Assembly: GCA_016209725.1 (NCBI GenBank)
Contig: JACQVO010000030.1
Location: forward strand, 1-5,002
Reading direction: 5' to 3'
Length of the DNA: 5,002 bases
Origin: Candidatus Methylomirabilota bacterium
GTDB taxonomy: Bacteria > Methylomirabilota > Methylomirabilia > Methylomirabilales > 2-02-FULL-66-22
Positions 1 through 4,898 of this stretch are shown here, in pieces. The notes below the pieces were generated by a model. That model was not told the DNA's origin. It did not search any database and worked only from the letters and a program-made list of their open reading frames with translations. Numbering within the stretch: position 1 is the first letter of the stretch; each line of letters starts with the position of its first letter. A program made the translations under genes and the position numbers.

Positions 1-1
1 C

Positions 2-148
2 GGGATCGCCGGGGCCAAGCATCCGGTGATGATGGCCGGGGCGATGCGCAAGGCGGTGGAGGCCGGCCGGTCGGCCTACCTGGCCGGGCGCATCCCCAAG
101 AAATCCTATGCCACCGCCTCGACGACCATGGAGGGGATGATTGAGTAG
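2..148 (+). CDS. thiG: Thiazole synthase ThiG, C-terminal end (5' truncated by window edge)
   Basis: The last 48 codons and the TAG stop of a gene entering from the left edge. ThiG is the cytoplasmic TIM-barrel enzyme that builds thiazole phosphate from deoxyxylulose 5-phosphate, ThiS thiocarboxylate and dehydroglycine. The visible part matches the family's conserved tail: GIAGAKHPVMMAGAM, then the helix AVEAGRSAYLAGRIPKK, then YATAS and a final EGMIE. In the family this tail closes the barrel near the phosphate site. The catalytic lysine and the rest of the barrel lie outside the window. The gene is followed directly by thiE, the usual thiamine-cluster partner, which supports the call. Recognition is from the family pattern, without a database search. 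Confidence 0.9.
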   Translation, partial: GIAGAKHPVMMAGAMRKAVEAGRSAYLAGRIPKKSYATASTTMEGMIE

Positions 149-167
149 TGGGCACAAATGCAGGGGA

Positions 168-227
168 AATGCGGAATGGCGAATGCGGAATGATCCTCGG
201 ACTCTGCAATTCCGCAATCCGCAATCC
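168..227. repeat. Heptamer repeat array with inverted halves between thiG and thiE
   Basis: The left half has 7-base units AATGCGG (168-174), AATGGCG (175-181), AATGCGG (182-188) and a partial AATG. The right half has the near-complementary units CCGCAAT (212-218) and CCGCAAT (219-225). TGCGGAAT (184-191) and ATTCCGCA (209-216) form a perfect 8-bp stem with a 17-base loop. The array fills almost the whole thiG-thiE gap and ends 15 bases before the TTG I favour as the thiE start. It resembles short-period intergenic repeats of GC-rich environmental bacteria. It is not a CRISPR: the units are far too short and have no spacers. Confidence 0.75.
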
Positions 228-228
228 G

Positions 229-234
229 AAGGAG
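229..234 (+). promoter_or_regulatory. Shine-Dalgarno AAGGAG that decides the thiE start
   Basis: AAGGAG lies 6 bases before the in-frame TTG at 241. This is a near-consensus site at normal spacing, and the thiE homology begins exactly there. The competing starts are weaker: GTG 148 has only GAGGGG about 11 bases upstream, and ATG 169 and ATG 190 have no well-spaced site. Confidence 0.6.
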
Positions 235-240
235 TGGGGT

Positions 241-879
241 TTGTATCTGGTGACGGACCGCCGTCAAACGGGCGGCGACCTCCTGGGCGTGGTGGACTTG
301 GCCCTGCATGCCGGGGTGCGCGCGGTCCAGCTCCGAGAGAAGGATCTTTCGACGCGCGATCTGTACGATCTCGCCGGGAAGCTCCTAGCGATGACGCGGG
401 CGGTCGGAGCAATGCTGCTCATCAACGACCGGGTGGATGTGGCCATGGCCCTTTCCGCTGACGGGGTCCACCTGACGCGGCGGAGCCTTCCGCCCCGGGA
501 GACCCGCGAGCTCCTGGGGCCGGCGCGGCTCATTGGGATCTCATGCCATTCCCCGGCAGAGGTGCAGGAGGCGGTGGACGGGGGCGCGGACTTCATCGTC
601 CTAGGCCCCATCTTTGAAACGCCCTCAAAAGCGGCATTCGGTCCCCCGCTGACCACGGCGCTCCTGCGGGAGGCGCGGGCGAGGACATCGCTGCCGATCC
701 TGGCAATCGGGGGAATCCGGGGGAGCAGGGTGCCCGAGGTGATGGCGGCGGGAGCAGATGGAGTTGCCGTGATCTCGGCGGTCATGGCCGCTCCCGACCC
801 TGGCGTGGCTGCGACTCAACTTCTTGAGGCAGTTGCTCTCGCCAGAACTCAGGGGACGTCGGTGGCCAGAGAGACCTAG
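241..879 (+). CDS. thiE: Thiamine-phosphate synthase ThiE
   Basis: ThiE is the cytoplasmic TIM-barrel enzyme that joins hydroxymethylpyrimidine diphosphate to thiazole phosphate, giving thiamine phosphate and pyrophosphate. Counting from TTG 241 (212 residues, the usual family length), the motifs run in order: YLVTD (2-6, first strand), QLREKD (30-35, diphosphate binding), INDR (61-64), DGVHL (74-78), ISCHS (100-104), GPIFETPSK (122-130, phosphate loop), AIGGI (155-159) and GVAVISAV (174-181). All conserved sites look intact. The reading frame stays open to GTG 148, which overlaps the thiG stop, and ATG 169 and 190 are also in frame. However, those extra 31 residues would be translated repeat with no family match, and AAGGAG sits correctly for TTG 241. 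Function is near certain; the start is less so. It probably shares a transcript with thiG. Confidence 0.93.
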   Translation: MYLVTDRRQTGGDLLGVVDLALHAGVRAVQLREKDLSTRDLYDLAGKLLAMTRAVGAMLLINDRVDVAMALSADGVHLTRRSLPPRETRELLGPARLIGISCHSPAEVQEAVDGGADFIVLGPIFETPSKAAFGPPLTTALLREARARTSLPILAIGGIRGSRVPEVMAAGADGVAVISAVMAAPDPGVAATQLLEAVALARTQGTSVARET

Positions 880-881
880 AG

Positions 882-951
882 GCGTTCGGCAGTTCGGCAG
901 TTCGACCGTTCGGCAGGACGGGAACAGCCGAACCCTCGAACAGGCGAACGC
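882..951. repeat. Octamer inverted repeat (GTTCG units) between thiE and the NYN gene
   Basis: The left arm is GC plus four 8-base units, GTTCGGCA, GTTCGGCA, GTTCGACC, GTTCGGCA (884-915). The right arm is four matching units in reverse complement, ACGGGAAC, AGCCGAAC, CCTCGAAC, AGGCGAAC (918-949), plus GC. The arms meet around a 2-base centre (916-917). GTTCG is constant in all left units and CGAAC in three of four right units, so the pentamers pair while the three variable bases mostly do not. The result is a ladder-like imperfect cruciform of about 70 bases. It fills nearly all of the 81-base gap and ends 9 bases before the GTG start of the next gene. Confidence 0.85.
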
Positions 952-960
952 TCTTGCCGT

Positions 961-1473
961 GTGAGTGAGATGTGGATCATCGTTGACGGGTATAACGTCA
1001 TTCGGCAGTGGCCCGAGCTGGCCATGCTGGATCGTGCCGACCTCCAATCCGGCCGGGAGGCTCTGCTTCGAGAGCTTCAAGTGTACCGCCGGGCCAAGGG
1101 GCACCGGATCACGGTTGTCTTCGACGGCCGGGAGCAGGGCGGGTTCTCCGAGGCGACCGAGAGCGTCGGGGGGATCGGCGTGCGGTATTCACGGCGAGGG
1201 GAGACGGCTGATCTTGTCATCGCGCGCCTGGCGGCCGAAGGCGGCCAGGGAGCCGTCGTGGTCAGCTCCGACCGGGAAGTCGCCGCCGCCGCGCGGCGGA
1301 CAGGCGCCGCCTGGGTTGCCGCCGCAGAGTTTGTGGCCAGGATCGAGGCGAGCAGCGTGGCATCTCTGAAGGGGGGCGACGAGGAAGACCGGCCGGCCAA
1401 GATGCGCAAGGGAAACGCGCGGCGCCCACCCAAGGCCGAGCGGCGGCGGCAGCACCGCCTGAAGGGCCTCTGA
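961..1473 (+). CDS. NYN-domain (YacP/Rae1-like) putative endoribonuclease
   Basis: A 170-residue protein with a PIN-like NYN nuclease fold. The visible signature is a hydrophobic strand ending in acid and Asn, WIIVDGYNVI (residues 5-14, D9 and N12), then VVFDGRE (52-58, D55), TAD (82-84, D84) and VVVSSDREV (99-107, D104). These give the spaced acidic residues expected for metal-dependent RNA cleavage. The best known relative is Bacillus subtilis Rae1/YacP, which cuts mRNA in the ribosomal A site; that substrate is only a possibility here. Residues 142-170 form a strongly basic tail (KMRKGN, RRPPK, ERRRQHR) suited to RNA or ribosome binding. The start is GTG 961; ATG 970 in the same frame is an alternative. 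Neither has a clear Shine-Dalgarno sequence, because the octamer repeat occupies the leader. The stop lies one base before ATG 1475, the upstream candidate start of ltaE. Confidence 0.82.
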   Translation: MSEMWIIVDGYNVIRQWPELAMLDRADLQSGREALLRELQVYRRAKGHRITVVFDGREQGGFSEATESVGGIGVRYSRRGETADLVIARLAAEGGQGAVVVSSDREVAAAARRTGAAWVAAAEFVARIEASSVASLKGGDEEDRPAKMRKGNARRPPKAERRRQHRLKGL

Positions 1474-1526
1474 GATGAGCACGTCGAGGAACCGGGAGGG
1501 AACCGGCATTCACACCTCGTGGTTCG

Positions 1527-1534
1527 AGGAGGAG
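1527..1534 (+). promoter_or_regulatory. Ribosome binding site AGGAGGAG deciding the ltaE start
   Basis: AGGAGGAG ends 6 bases before ATG 1541. The alternative ATG 1475, one base after the upstream stop, would add 22 residues with no family resemblance and has no comparable site. ATG 1541 is therefore the better start. Confidence 0.7.
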
Positions 1535-1540
1535 CGGCTC

Positions 1541-2590
1541 ATGCCACCCACGTCATCCGATCAGGTGGTTGATCTCCGCAGCGATACGGTGACCAAGCCG
1601 ACACCGGAGATGCGGCGGGCCATGGCCGAGGCGGAGGTGGGGGACGACGTCTTCGGCGAGGATCCGACCGTCAACCGCCTGGAGGCGCTGGCGGCCGAGC
1701 GGCTCGGGAAGGAGGCCGGCCTCTTCGTTGTCTCGGGGACCATGGGGAATCAGGTGAGTGTGCTGGCCCAGACGCAGCGGGGAGACGAGATCATCCTGGA
1801 GGAGGGGTCCCATGTCTTCAATTTCGAGGTAGCGGCCCTGGTCGTCCTCTCGGCCGTGCAGCCGCGGACGCTGCGGGGACGCTACGGCATCCTGGATCCG
1901 GAGGATGTCCGGCGGGCCCTGCGGGGGCCCAACATCCACCTCCCCCGGAATACGCTCGTCGTCGTGGAGAGCAGCCACAACCGCGGGGGCGGCACCGTGT
2001 ATCCTCCGGAGACCCTCCGCGCGATCCGGTGCATCGCCACGGCGCACGGGATGGCCGTCCACCTGGATGGGGCCCGCCTGTTCAATGCCGGCCTGGCGAC
2101 CGGAACGCCCGTGCGGGAGCTGGCAGCCCAGGCCGACTCGGTGACCTTCTGCCTCTCCAAGGGGCTCGGGGCGCCGGTGGGGTCCGTGGTCGTGGGGACG
2201 CGGGCGTTCATTGATCGCGCGCGACGCGCGCGAAAGATGCTGGGCGGGGGAATGCGGCAAGCCGGCATCCTGGCGGCGGCCGGCCTGGTTGCCCTCGAGA
2301 CGATGGTGGACCGCTTACGCGAGGATCATGAGAACGCGCGCGTCCTGGCGGAGGGGTTGGCGGCCCTGCCGGGGATCGTGGTCGATCTCGCGCGGGTACA
2401 GACGAACATCGTGATCTTCAACGTAGAGCGCCGAGATCTGGACGCCCCCGGCCTCATCCTCAAGCTCGCGGAACAGGGGATCAAGGCGCTCAGCATCAGT
2501 CAGGACTCGATCCGCATGGTGACCCACAAGGACGTGGAGCGGGGGGGAATCCTGCGAGTACTCGAGGCGCTTCGGACGATCCTCGGCTGA
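1541..2590 (+). CDS. ltaE: Low-specificity L-threonine aldolase, PLP-dependent
   Basis: Splits L-threonine and L-allo-threonine into glycine and acetaldehyde in the cytoplasm, using pyridoxal phosphate. It belongs to the fold-type I beta-eliminating lyase family and, from ATG 1541, is 349 residues, a normal length. Visible landmarks in order: VDLRSDTVTKPTPEM (from residue 10), SGTMGNQV in the cofactor phosphate region, GSHVFNFE with H91 placed to stack on the PLP ring, ESSHNRGGG, HLDGAR (D176 would contact the pyridine nitrogen, R179), FCLSKGLGAP with K207 as the Schiff-base lysine, and RMVTHKDV near the C terminus (R325). The segment after H91 reads EVAALVVLSAVQP, where many homologues have EVGA and SGV, so the acceptor pocket may differ a little. 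It is last in the + strand block and probably co-transcribed with the NYN gene. The glycine product may supply thiazole synthesis; this is inferred. Confidence 0.93.
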   Translation: MPPTSSDQVVDLRSDTVTKPTPEMRRAMAEAEVGDDVFGEDPTVNRLEALAAERLGKEAGLFVVSGTMGNQVSVLAQTQRGDEIILEEGSHVFNFEVAALVVLSAVQPRTLRGRYGILDPEDVRRALRGPNIHLPRNTLVVVESSHNRGGGTVYPPETLRAIRCIATAHGMAVHLDGARLFNAGLATGTPVRELAAQADSVTFCLSKGLGAPVGSVVVGTRAFIDRARRARKMLGGGMRQAGILAAAGLVALETMVDRLREDHENARVLAEGLAALPGIVVDLARVQTNIVIFNVERRDLDAPGLILKLAEQGIKALSISQDSIRMVTHKDVERGGILRVLEALRTILG

Positions 2591-2637
2591 CCGAACAGAG
2601 AGGAAGCCAGCCCCAATCCGGAATTATCAACCGCCAA

Positions 2638-2654
2638 TCCCGCCACGGGCGGGA
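2638..2654. repeat. Short GC hairpin TCCCGCC-ACG-GGCGGGA
   Basis: A perfect 7-bp inverted repeat with a 3-base loop, 48 bases after the ltaE stop. No T-tract follows on either strand, so it is not a canonical intrinsic terminator. It looks like a small REP-type palindrome or a stem protecting the 3' end of the ltaE transcript. Confidence 0.5.
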
Positions 2655-2655
2655 C

Positions 2656-2820
2656 AAGGACGCCAAAACGACATGGCTCTTTGGATGAAACGAACGAAAT
2701 CTCTGAACGCCCCATGGACCGCCTTTCGCGTCCTTCGATAGAGGGTTCGAAACCTCCTATCGTTGGCGACCTTGCCGCACCAACGGCGGTGCCGTTGGTA
2801 CCGGCGGTTCAAAGTTTTTC
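2656..2820 (+). other. Candidate structured RNA element downstream of ltaE
   Basis: AAGGACGC (2656-2663) pairs perfectly with GCGTCCTT (2728-2735), enclosing 64 bases that include a CATGG/CCATG pairing (2672-2676 with 2712-2716). Immediately 3' is the hairpin CGATAG-AGG with CCT-c-CTATCG (2736-2762), whose loop is GTTCGAAA. CCAACG at 2780-2785 can pair with CGTTGG at 2761-2766 or with CGTTGG at 2793-2798, but not both. TTTTT follows at 2815-2819. The layout could be a small RNA or a folded 3' UTR, but chance pairing in GC-rich DNA is a real alternative. No known RNA family is recognised. The strand is inferred from the T-run. Confidence 0.25.
2779..2819 (+). terminator. Possible terminator of the thi-ltaE transcript
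   Basis: A perfect 9-bp stem, ACCAACGGC (2779-2787) with GCCGTTGGT (2791-2799), has a 3-base loop and a TTTTT run at 2815-2819. The T-run starts 15 bases after the stem, farther than in a classical intrinsic terminator. CCGC (2775-2778) with GCGG (2804-2807) could extend the stem and shorten that gap to 7 bases, at the cost of a bulge. It lies about 190 bases after the ltaE stop. Confidence 0.35.
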
Positions 2821-2850
2821 TCGGAAAAGGACTGGGACGCTGGACGGTGT

Positions 2851-2886
2851 GAATGGAAGAGCCCTGGGCTGTACGCCCAGGGCTCT
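2851..2886 (-). terminator. Intrinsic terminator of the HU gene
   Basis: A perfect 12-bp inverted repeat, AGAGCCCTGGGC (2858-2869) with GCCCAGGGCTCT (2875-2886), around a 5-base loop. Read on the - strand it begins about 60 bases after the HU stop and is followed by TCCATTC, a modest pyrimidine tail after the stem's own TCT end. The very stable GC stem and its position support termination of HU. It may also stop + strand read-through from ltaE, although no T-tract follows on that strand. Confidence 0.7.
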
Positions 2887-2946
2887 CAGGTCCTCCAGAA
2901 CGCCAGCCGCCCTTGGAGCTTGCCGGCCTCCAGGCCTTCAAGCCTC

Positions 2947-3219
2947 TCAGCGAATCGCGTTCTTCAGAGCCGTACCTGCCCGGAACTTAGGCACCTTGGC
3001 TGCCTTGATCTTGATGGTCTCACCGGTCTGGGGGTTCCGTCCGTTCCGGGCAGCCCGGCGACCGACCGCAAAGGTTCCGAATCCAACGAGACTTACCCGC
3101 TTCCCCCGCTTCAATGAGTCCCGGACGCCCGCCGTGAAGCTGTCCAGCGCCGCCTCGGCGGCCCTCTTGGTGATCTTGGCGTCCTTGGCCATCCGCTCCA
3201 CCAGCTCCGCCTTGGTCAT
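2947..3219 (-). CDS. hup: HU-family histone-like DNA-binding protein
   Basis: A 90-residue nucleoid protein that binds and bends DNA as a dimer, supporting chromosome compaction, replication and repair. It starts MTKAELVERMAKDAKITKRAAEAAL (helices 1-2 of the dimer core), followed by VSLVGFGTF (42-50), the family hallmark. The beta arm carries RNPQTGE (61-67), with P63 expected to intercalate in the DNA minor groove. It ends VPKFRAGTALKNAI, also typical. The length is exactly that of bacterial HU. IHF subunits are similar, but the sequence reads as HU. The start is clear: AAAGGAGG (3227-3234 on this strand) sits 7 bases before ATG. It appears monocistronic, with its own promoter (3292-3319) and terminator (2858-2886). 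Confidence 0.96.
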   Translation of the reverse strand: MTKAELVERMAKDAKITKRAAEAALDSFTAGVRDSLKRGKRVSLVGFGTFAVGRRAARNGRNPQTGETIKIKAAKVPKFRAGTALKNAIR

Positions 3220-3291
3220 GGGCCTTCCTCCTTTCCTGCCGCCCCCTACCCGATGCCGATACAGACCGACCCGACGAGTGCGTGTGTCGCT

Positions 3292-3319
3292 CTTATCAGA
3301 GGCGTCCGAGGGGTGTCAA
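3292..3319 (-). promoter_or_regulatory. Sigma-70-type promoter of the HU gene
   Basis: On the - strand, a perfect -35 box TTGACA (3314-3319) is followed, after a 16-base spacer, by GATAAG (3292-3297), a 4/6 match to TATAAT. Transcription would start near 3285, giving a leader of about 65 bases. The site lies just beyond the T-rich end of the presumed rarA terminator, so HU should be transcribed independently of rarA. Confidence 0.6.
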
Positions 3320-3321
3320 GG

Positions 3322-3416
3322 CAAAAAGAAGTATTCGGGCTTCGTTGTGAGGCCCTCGGCCTGAGGTTTTCGCGGGAGCCTCAGACGAACGCCTCGGGAC
3401 GAAGGCTCAGCCCGAA
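3322..3416 (-). terminator. Nested inverted repeat with T-tract, likely rarA terminator
   Basis: Outer arms TTCGGGCT (3334-3341) and AGCCCGAA (3409-3416) pair perfectly. Inside them, TTCGT (3341-3345) can pair with ACGAA (3399-3403), GAGGC (3349-3353) with GCCTC (3391-3395), and CTGAGG (3361-3366) with CCTCAG (3379-3384). On the - strand the structure starts 9 bases after the rarA stop and is followed by TAC and TTCTTTTTG. The long irregular stem plus T-rich tail fits an intrinsic terminator for rarA, although it is larger than usual and could have another RNA role. Confidence 0.5.
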
Positions 3417-3424
3417 CGCGTCCC

Positions 3425-4774
3425 TTATAAAGCCATTTCTGGGTCACCCCGTCGGGTTCTCCGGCGCCATGCGGCCAATCGTTTCTGGATCTCCGCCTCC
3501 AACCCACGGTTGGTGGGCCGATAGTAGACGCGACCCCGAAGGCTCTCGGGCAGGTGGTCCTGCTCCGCATGGGCCCCCTCGTAGTCGTGGGCGTACTTGT
3601 ACCCTTCGGCGTAGCCCAGTTCCTTCATCAGGGGAGTGGGGGCGTTTCGAATGTGGAGGGGCACCGGCTCCGCCGGGGCGGAGGCCACGTCTGCCTGCGC
3701 CTCGTTGAAGGCGACGTAGACGGCGTTGCTCTTCGGCGCCGTGGCCAGGTAAGCCGCGCACTGGGCCAAGGCCAGCTCCCCCTCCGGGGTTCCCAGGAAA
3801 TGGTAGGCGTCTTTGGCCGCCACGGCCAGCCGCAGGGCAGACGGATCGGCGTTCCCGACGTCCTCGGAGGCGAAGCGGATCAGGCGCCGAGCGATGTAAA
3901 GCGGGTCCTCGCCGGAGGCCAGCATGCGGGCCAGCCAGTACAGGGCCGCGTCGGGATCGCTGCCCCGCAGGCTCTTGTGCAATGCCGAGATGAGATTGAA
4001 GTGCTCCTCCCCCGCCTTGTCATAGAGGAGGCTCCTCCGCTGCGCTGCCTCCTGGACGGCGGCCAGACCGATCTCGCCGGGCTCGGGGGAAGCCTCGACC
4101 AAGTGGGCCGATAGCTCCAGGAGATTGAGGGCGGCGCGCGCGTCCCCGTTGGCCCAGCGCGCAATCGCCATGAAGGCCTCCTCCGTCACCCGCACGGCTC
4201 GCTTCCCGAGCCCCCGGTCGGGGTCCCCGACCGCCCGGTCCAGGATCAGCCGGATTTCTGGCTCGGACAGCGGGTGCAGCACCAAAACCTTGGACCGGGA
4301 CAGGAGCGGGGCGATCACCTCGAAGGAAGGGTTTTCGGTGGTGGCGCCGATCAGGGTGATGGTGCCGCGTTCCACGTGGGGGAGGAAGGCGTCCTGTTGC
4401 GCCTTGTTGAAGCGGTGGATCTCGTCCACGAACAGGATCGTCCGCTGGCCCGCGCCGCGGAGCCTGCGGCCCGCATCGGCGATGACCTCCTTGATCTCCT
4501 TGATGCCCGAGGTGACTGCCGAGAAGGGGATAAAGGCGGCGTTGACCCGGCCGGCCATGAGCATCGCCAGGGACGTCTTGCCCGTGCCCGGCGGCCCCCA
4601 CAGGATGAGGGACGGGATCTGCCCCCGCTCCAGGGCGACCCGCAGGACCTTGCCCTCGCCCAGGAGGTGCGCCTGGCCGACGAACTCGTCCAGGGTCCTG
4701 GGCCGCATCCGGTCGGCCAGGGGCGCCGCCTTGGACGGGGGCGGCGACTCGGGGGGGAAGAGGTCCAGGGTCAT
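3425..4774 (-). CDS. rarA: Replication-associated recombination protein RarA (MgsA family AAA+ ATPase)
   Basis: A 449-residue AAA+ ATPase, close to the Escherichia coli length. RarA acts at stalled replication forks, interacts with SSB and is related to clamp-loader subunits and eukaryotic WRNIP1. The N-terminal stretch PLADRMRPRTLDEFVGQAHLLG (18-39) is typical. Walker A is GPPGTGKT (60-67, K66). Walker B is ILFVDEIH (113-120, D117 and E118). Sensor 1 lies in GATTENPS (143-150), the arginine finger is R160 in LLSR, and sensor 2 is R213 in GDARAALN. The C-terminal tetramerisation region includes SALHKSLRGSDPDAALYW (263-280), EDVGNADP (304-311) and HIRNAPTPLMKELGYAEGY (374-392). All ATPase residues are present. 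The ATG at 4774 agrees with the family N terminus, but GAGG directly abuts it, so no correctly spaced Shine-Dalgarno sequence exists; a heptamer repeat fills the leader. It appears monocistronic. Confidence 0.96.
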   Translation of the reverse strand: MTLDLFPPESPPPSKAAPLADRMRPRTLDEFVGQAHLLGEGKVLRVALERGQIPSLILWGPPGTGKTSLAMLMAGRVNAAFIPFSAVTSGIKEIKEVIADAGRRLRGAGQRTILFVDEIHRFNKAQQDAFLPHVERGTITLIGATTENPSFEVIAPLLSRSKVLVLHPLSEPEIRLILDRAVGDPDRGLGKRAVRVTEEAFMAIARWANGDARAALNLLELSAHLVEASPEPGEIGLAAVQEAAQRRSLLYDKAGEEHFNLISALHKSLRGSDPDAALYWLARMLASGEDPLYIARRLIRFASEDVGNADPSALRLAVAAKDAYHFLGTPEGELALAQCAAYLATAPKSNAVYVAFNEAQADVASAPAEPVPLHIRNAPTPLMKELGYAEGYKYAHDYEGAHAEQDHLPESLRGRVYYRPTNRGLEAEIQKRLAAWRRRTRRGDPEMAL

Positions 4775-4778
4775 CCTC

Positions 4779-4806
4779 GGTTCTACGTTCGATGTTCGAG
4801 GTTCAA
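4779..4806. repeat. Heptamer tandem repeat (NGTTCNA) directly upstream of rarA
   Basis: Four consecutive 7-base units on the + strand: GGTTCTA (4779-4785), CGTTCGA (4786-4792), TGTTCGA (4793-4799) and GGTTCAA (4800-4806). The pattern is NGTTCNA. The first unit begins 4 bases from the rarA start codon, so any rarA leader would carry the complement (GAAC every 7 bases). The GTTC core is shared with the octamer array at 882-951. Confidence 0.75.
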
Positions 4807-4825
4807 GGTCATTGCCGCTAAGTTA

Positions 4826-4831
4826 ATTATG
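4826..4831 (-). promoter_or_regulatory. Possible -10 box for rarA
   Basis: CATAAT on the - strand matches 5 of 6 positions of TATAAT and lies in a short AT-rich patch 51 bases before the rarA start. No good -35 hexamer stands at 16-18 bases upstream, so this is tentative. If used, the transcript leader would include the whole heptamer repeat. Confidence 0.25.
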
Positions 4832-4854
4832 TTTCGGGTGCAACTACTCGATTC

Positions 4855-4863
4855 TGCTATACT
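4855..4863 (+). promoter_or_regulatory. Extended -10 promoter for the gene at the right edge
   Basis: TGC followed by TATACT (4858-4863) is an extended -10 element with a 5/6 hexamer. No clear -35 box is seen at 17 bases, which extended -10 promoters tolerate. Transcription would begin near 4870, about 30 bases before the ATG. It overlaps the divergent rarA upstream region. Confidence 0.5.
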
Positions 4864-4898
4864 GAGGGCCCATAGACCTTCTCACGAAAGGAGGGACT

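Larger units (their letters stand above)
2591..2857. other. Gene-free convergent intergenic region rich in inverted repeats
   Basis: No credible protein gene lies here. The longest open frame, on the - strand, is arginine- and tryptophan-rich, runs through the HU terminator, and has no family resemblance. The stretch holds a 7-bp hairpin (2638-2654), an 8-bp long-range stem (2656-2663 with 2728-2735), a bulged 9-bp hairpin (2736-2762), a perfect 9-bp hairpin (2779-2799) and a T-run at 2815-2819. Part of it must be the 3' untranslated region of ltaE. Short CAATCCG/CCAATCC words near 2613-2640 recall the right half of the repeat before thiE. Confidence 0.6.

Noticed and set aside
882..951. CRISPR-like array
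   Set aside because: The units are 8 bases with 3 variable bases and no spacers, and the two halves are inverted. This is a short-period inverted repeat.
1475..1540. Upstream ATG start for ltaE at 1475
   Set aside because: It would place the start one base after the NYN stop, but the added residues match nothing in the family and AGGAGGAG is well spaced for ATG 1541 instead.
2736..2762. tRNA or tmRNA T-arm look-alike (GGGTTCGAAACC)
   Set aside because: The loop resembles a T-loop, but the stem does not form the required 5 bp with a 7-base loop. No acceptor, anticodon or D arm, nor CCA end, can be placed on either strand.
2858..2886. Group II intron domain V
   Set aside because: The length is similar, but the hairpin is a plain perfect stem lacking the catalytic AGC triad, the internal bulge and the GNRA-type loop.
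2627..2941. - strand open frame of 104 codons downstream of HU
   Set aside because: It crosses the 12-bp HU terminator and the intergenic hairpins, and its arginine- and tryptophan-rich product looks like translated non-coding DNA.
2681..3364. Long + strand open frame of 227 codons spanning the HU region
   Set aside because: It runs antisense through the well-supported HU gene, the HU terminator and the HU promoter, has no family resemblance and lacks a good start site. It is a GC-driven shadow frame.
4125..4826. + strand open frame of 233 codons opposite rarA
   Set aside because: It is antisense to the conserved AAA+ core of rarA, serine- and arginine-rich as expected of a shadow, with no recognisable domain.
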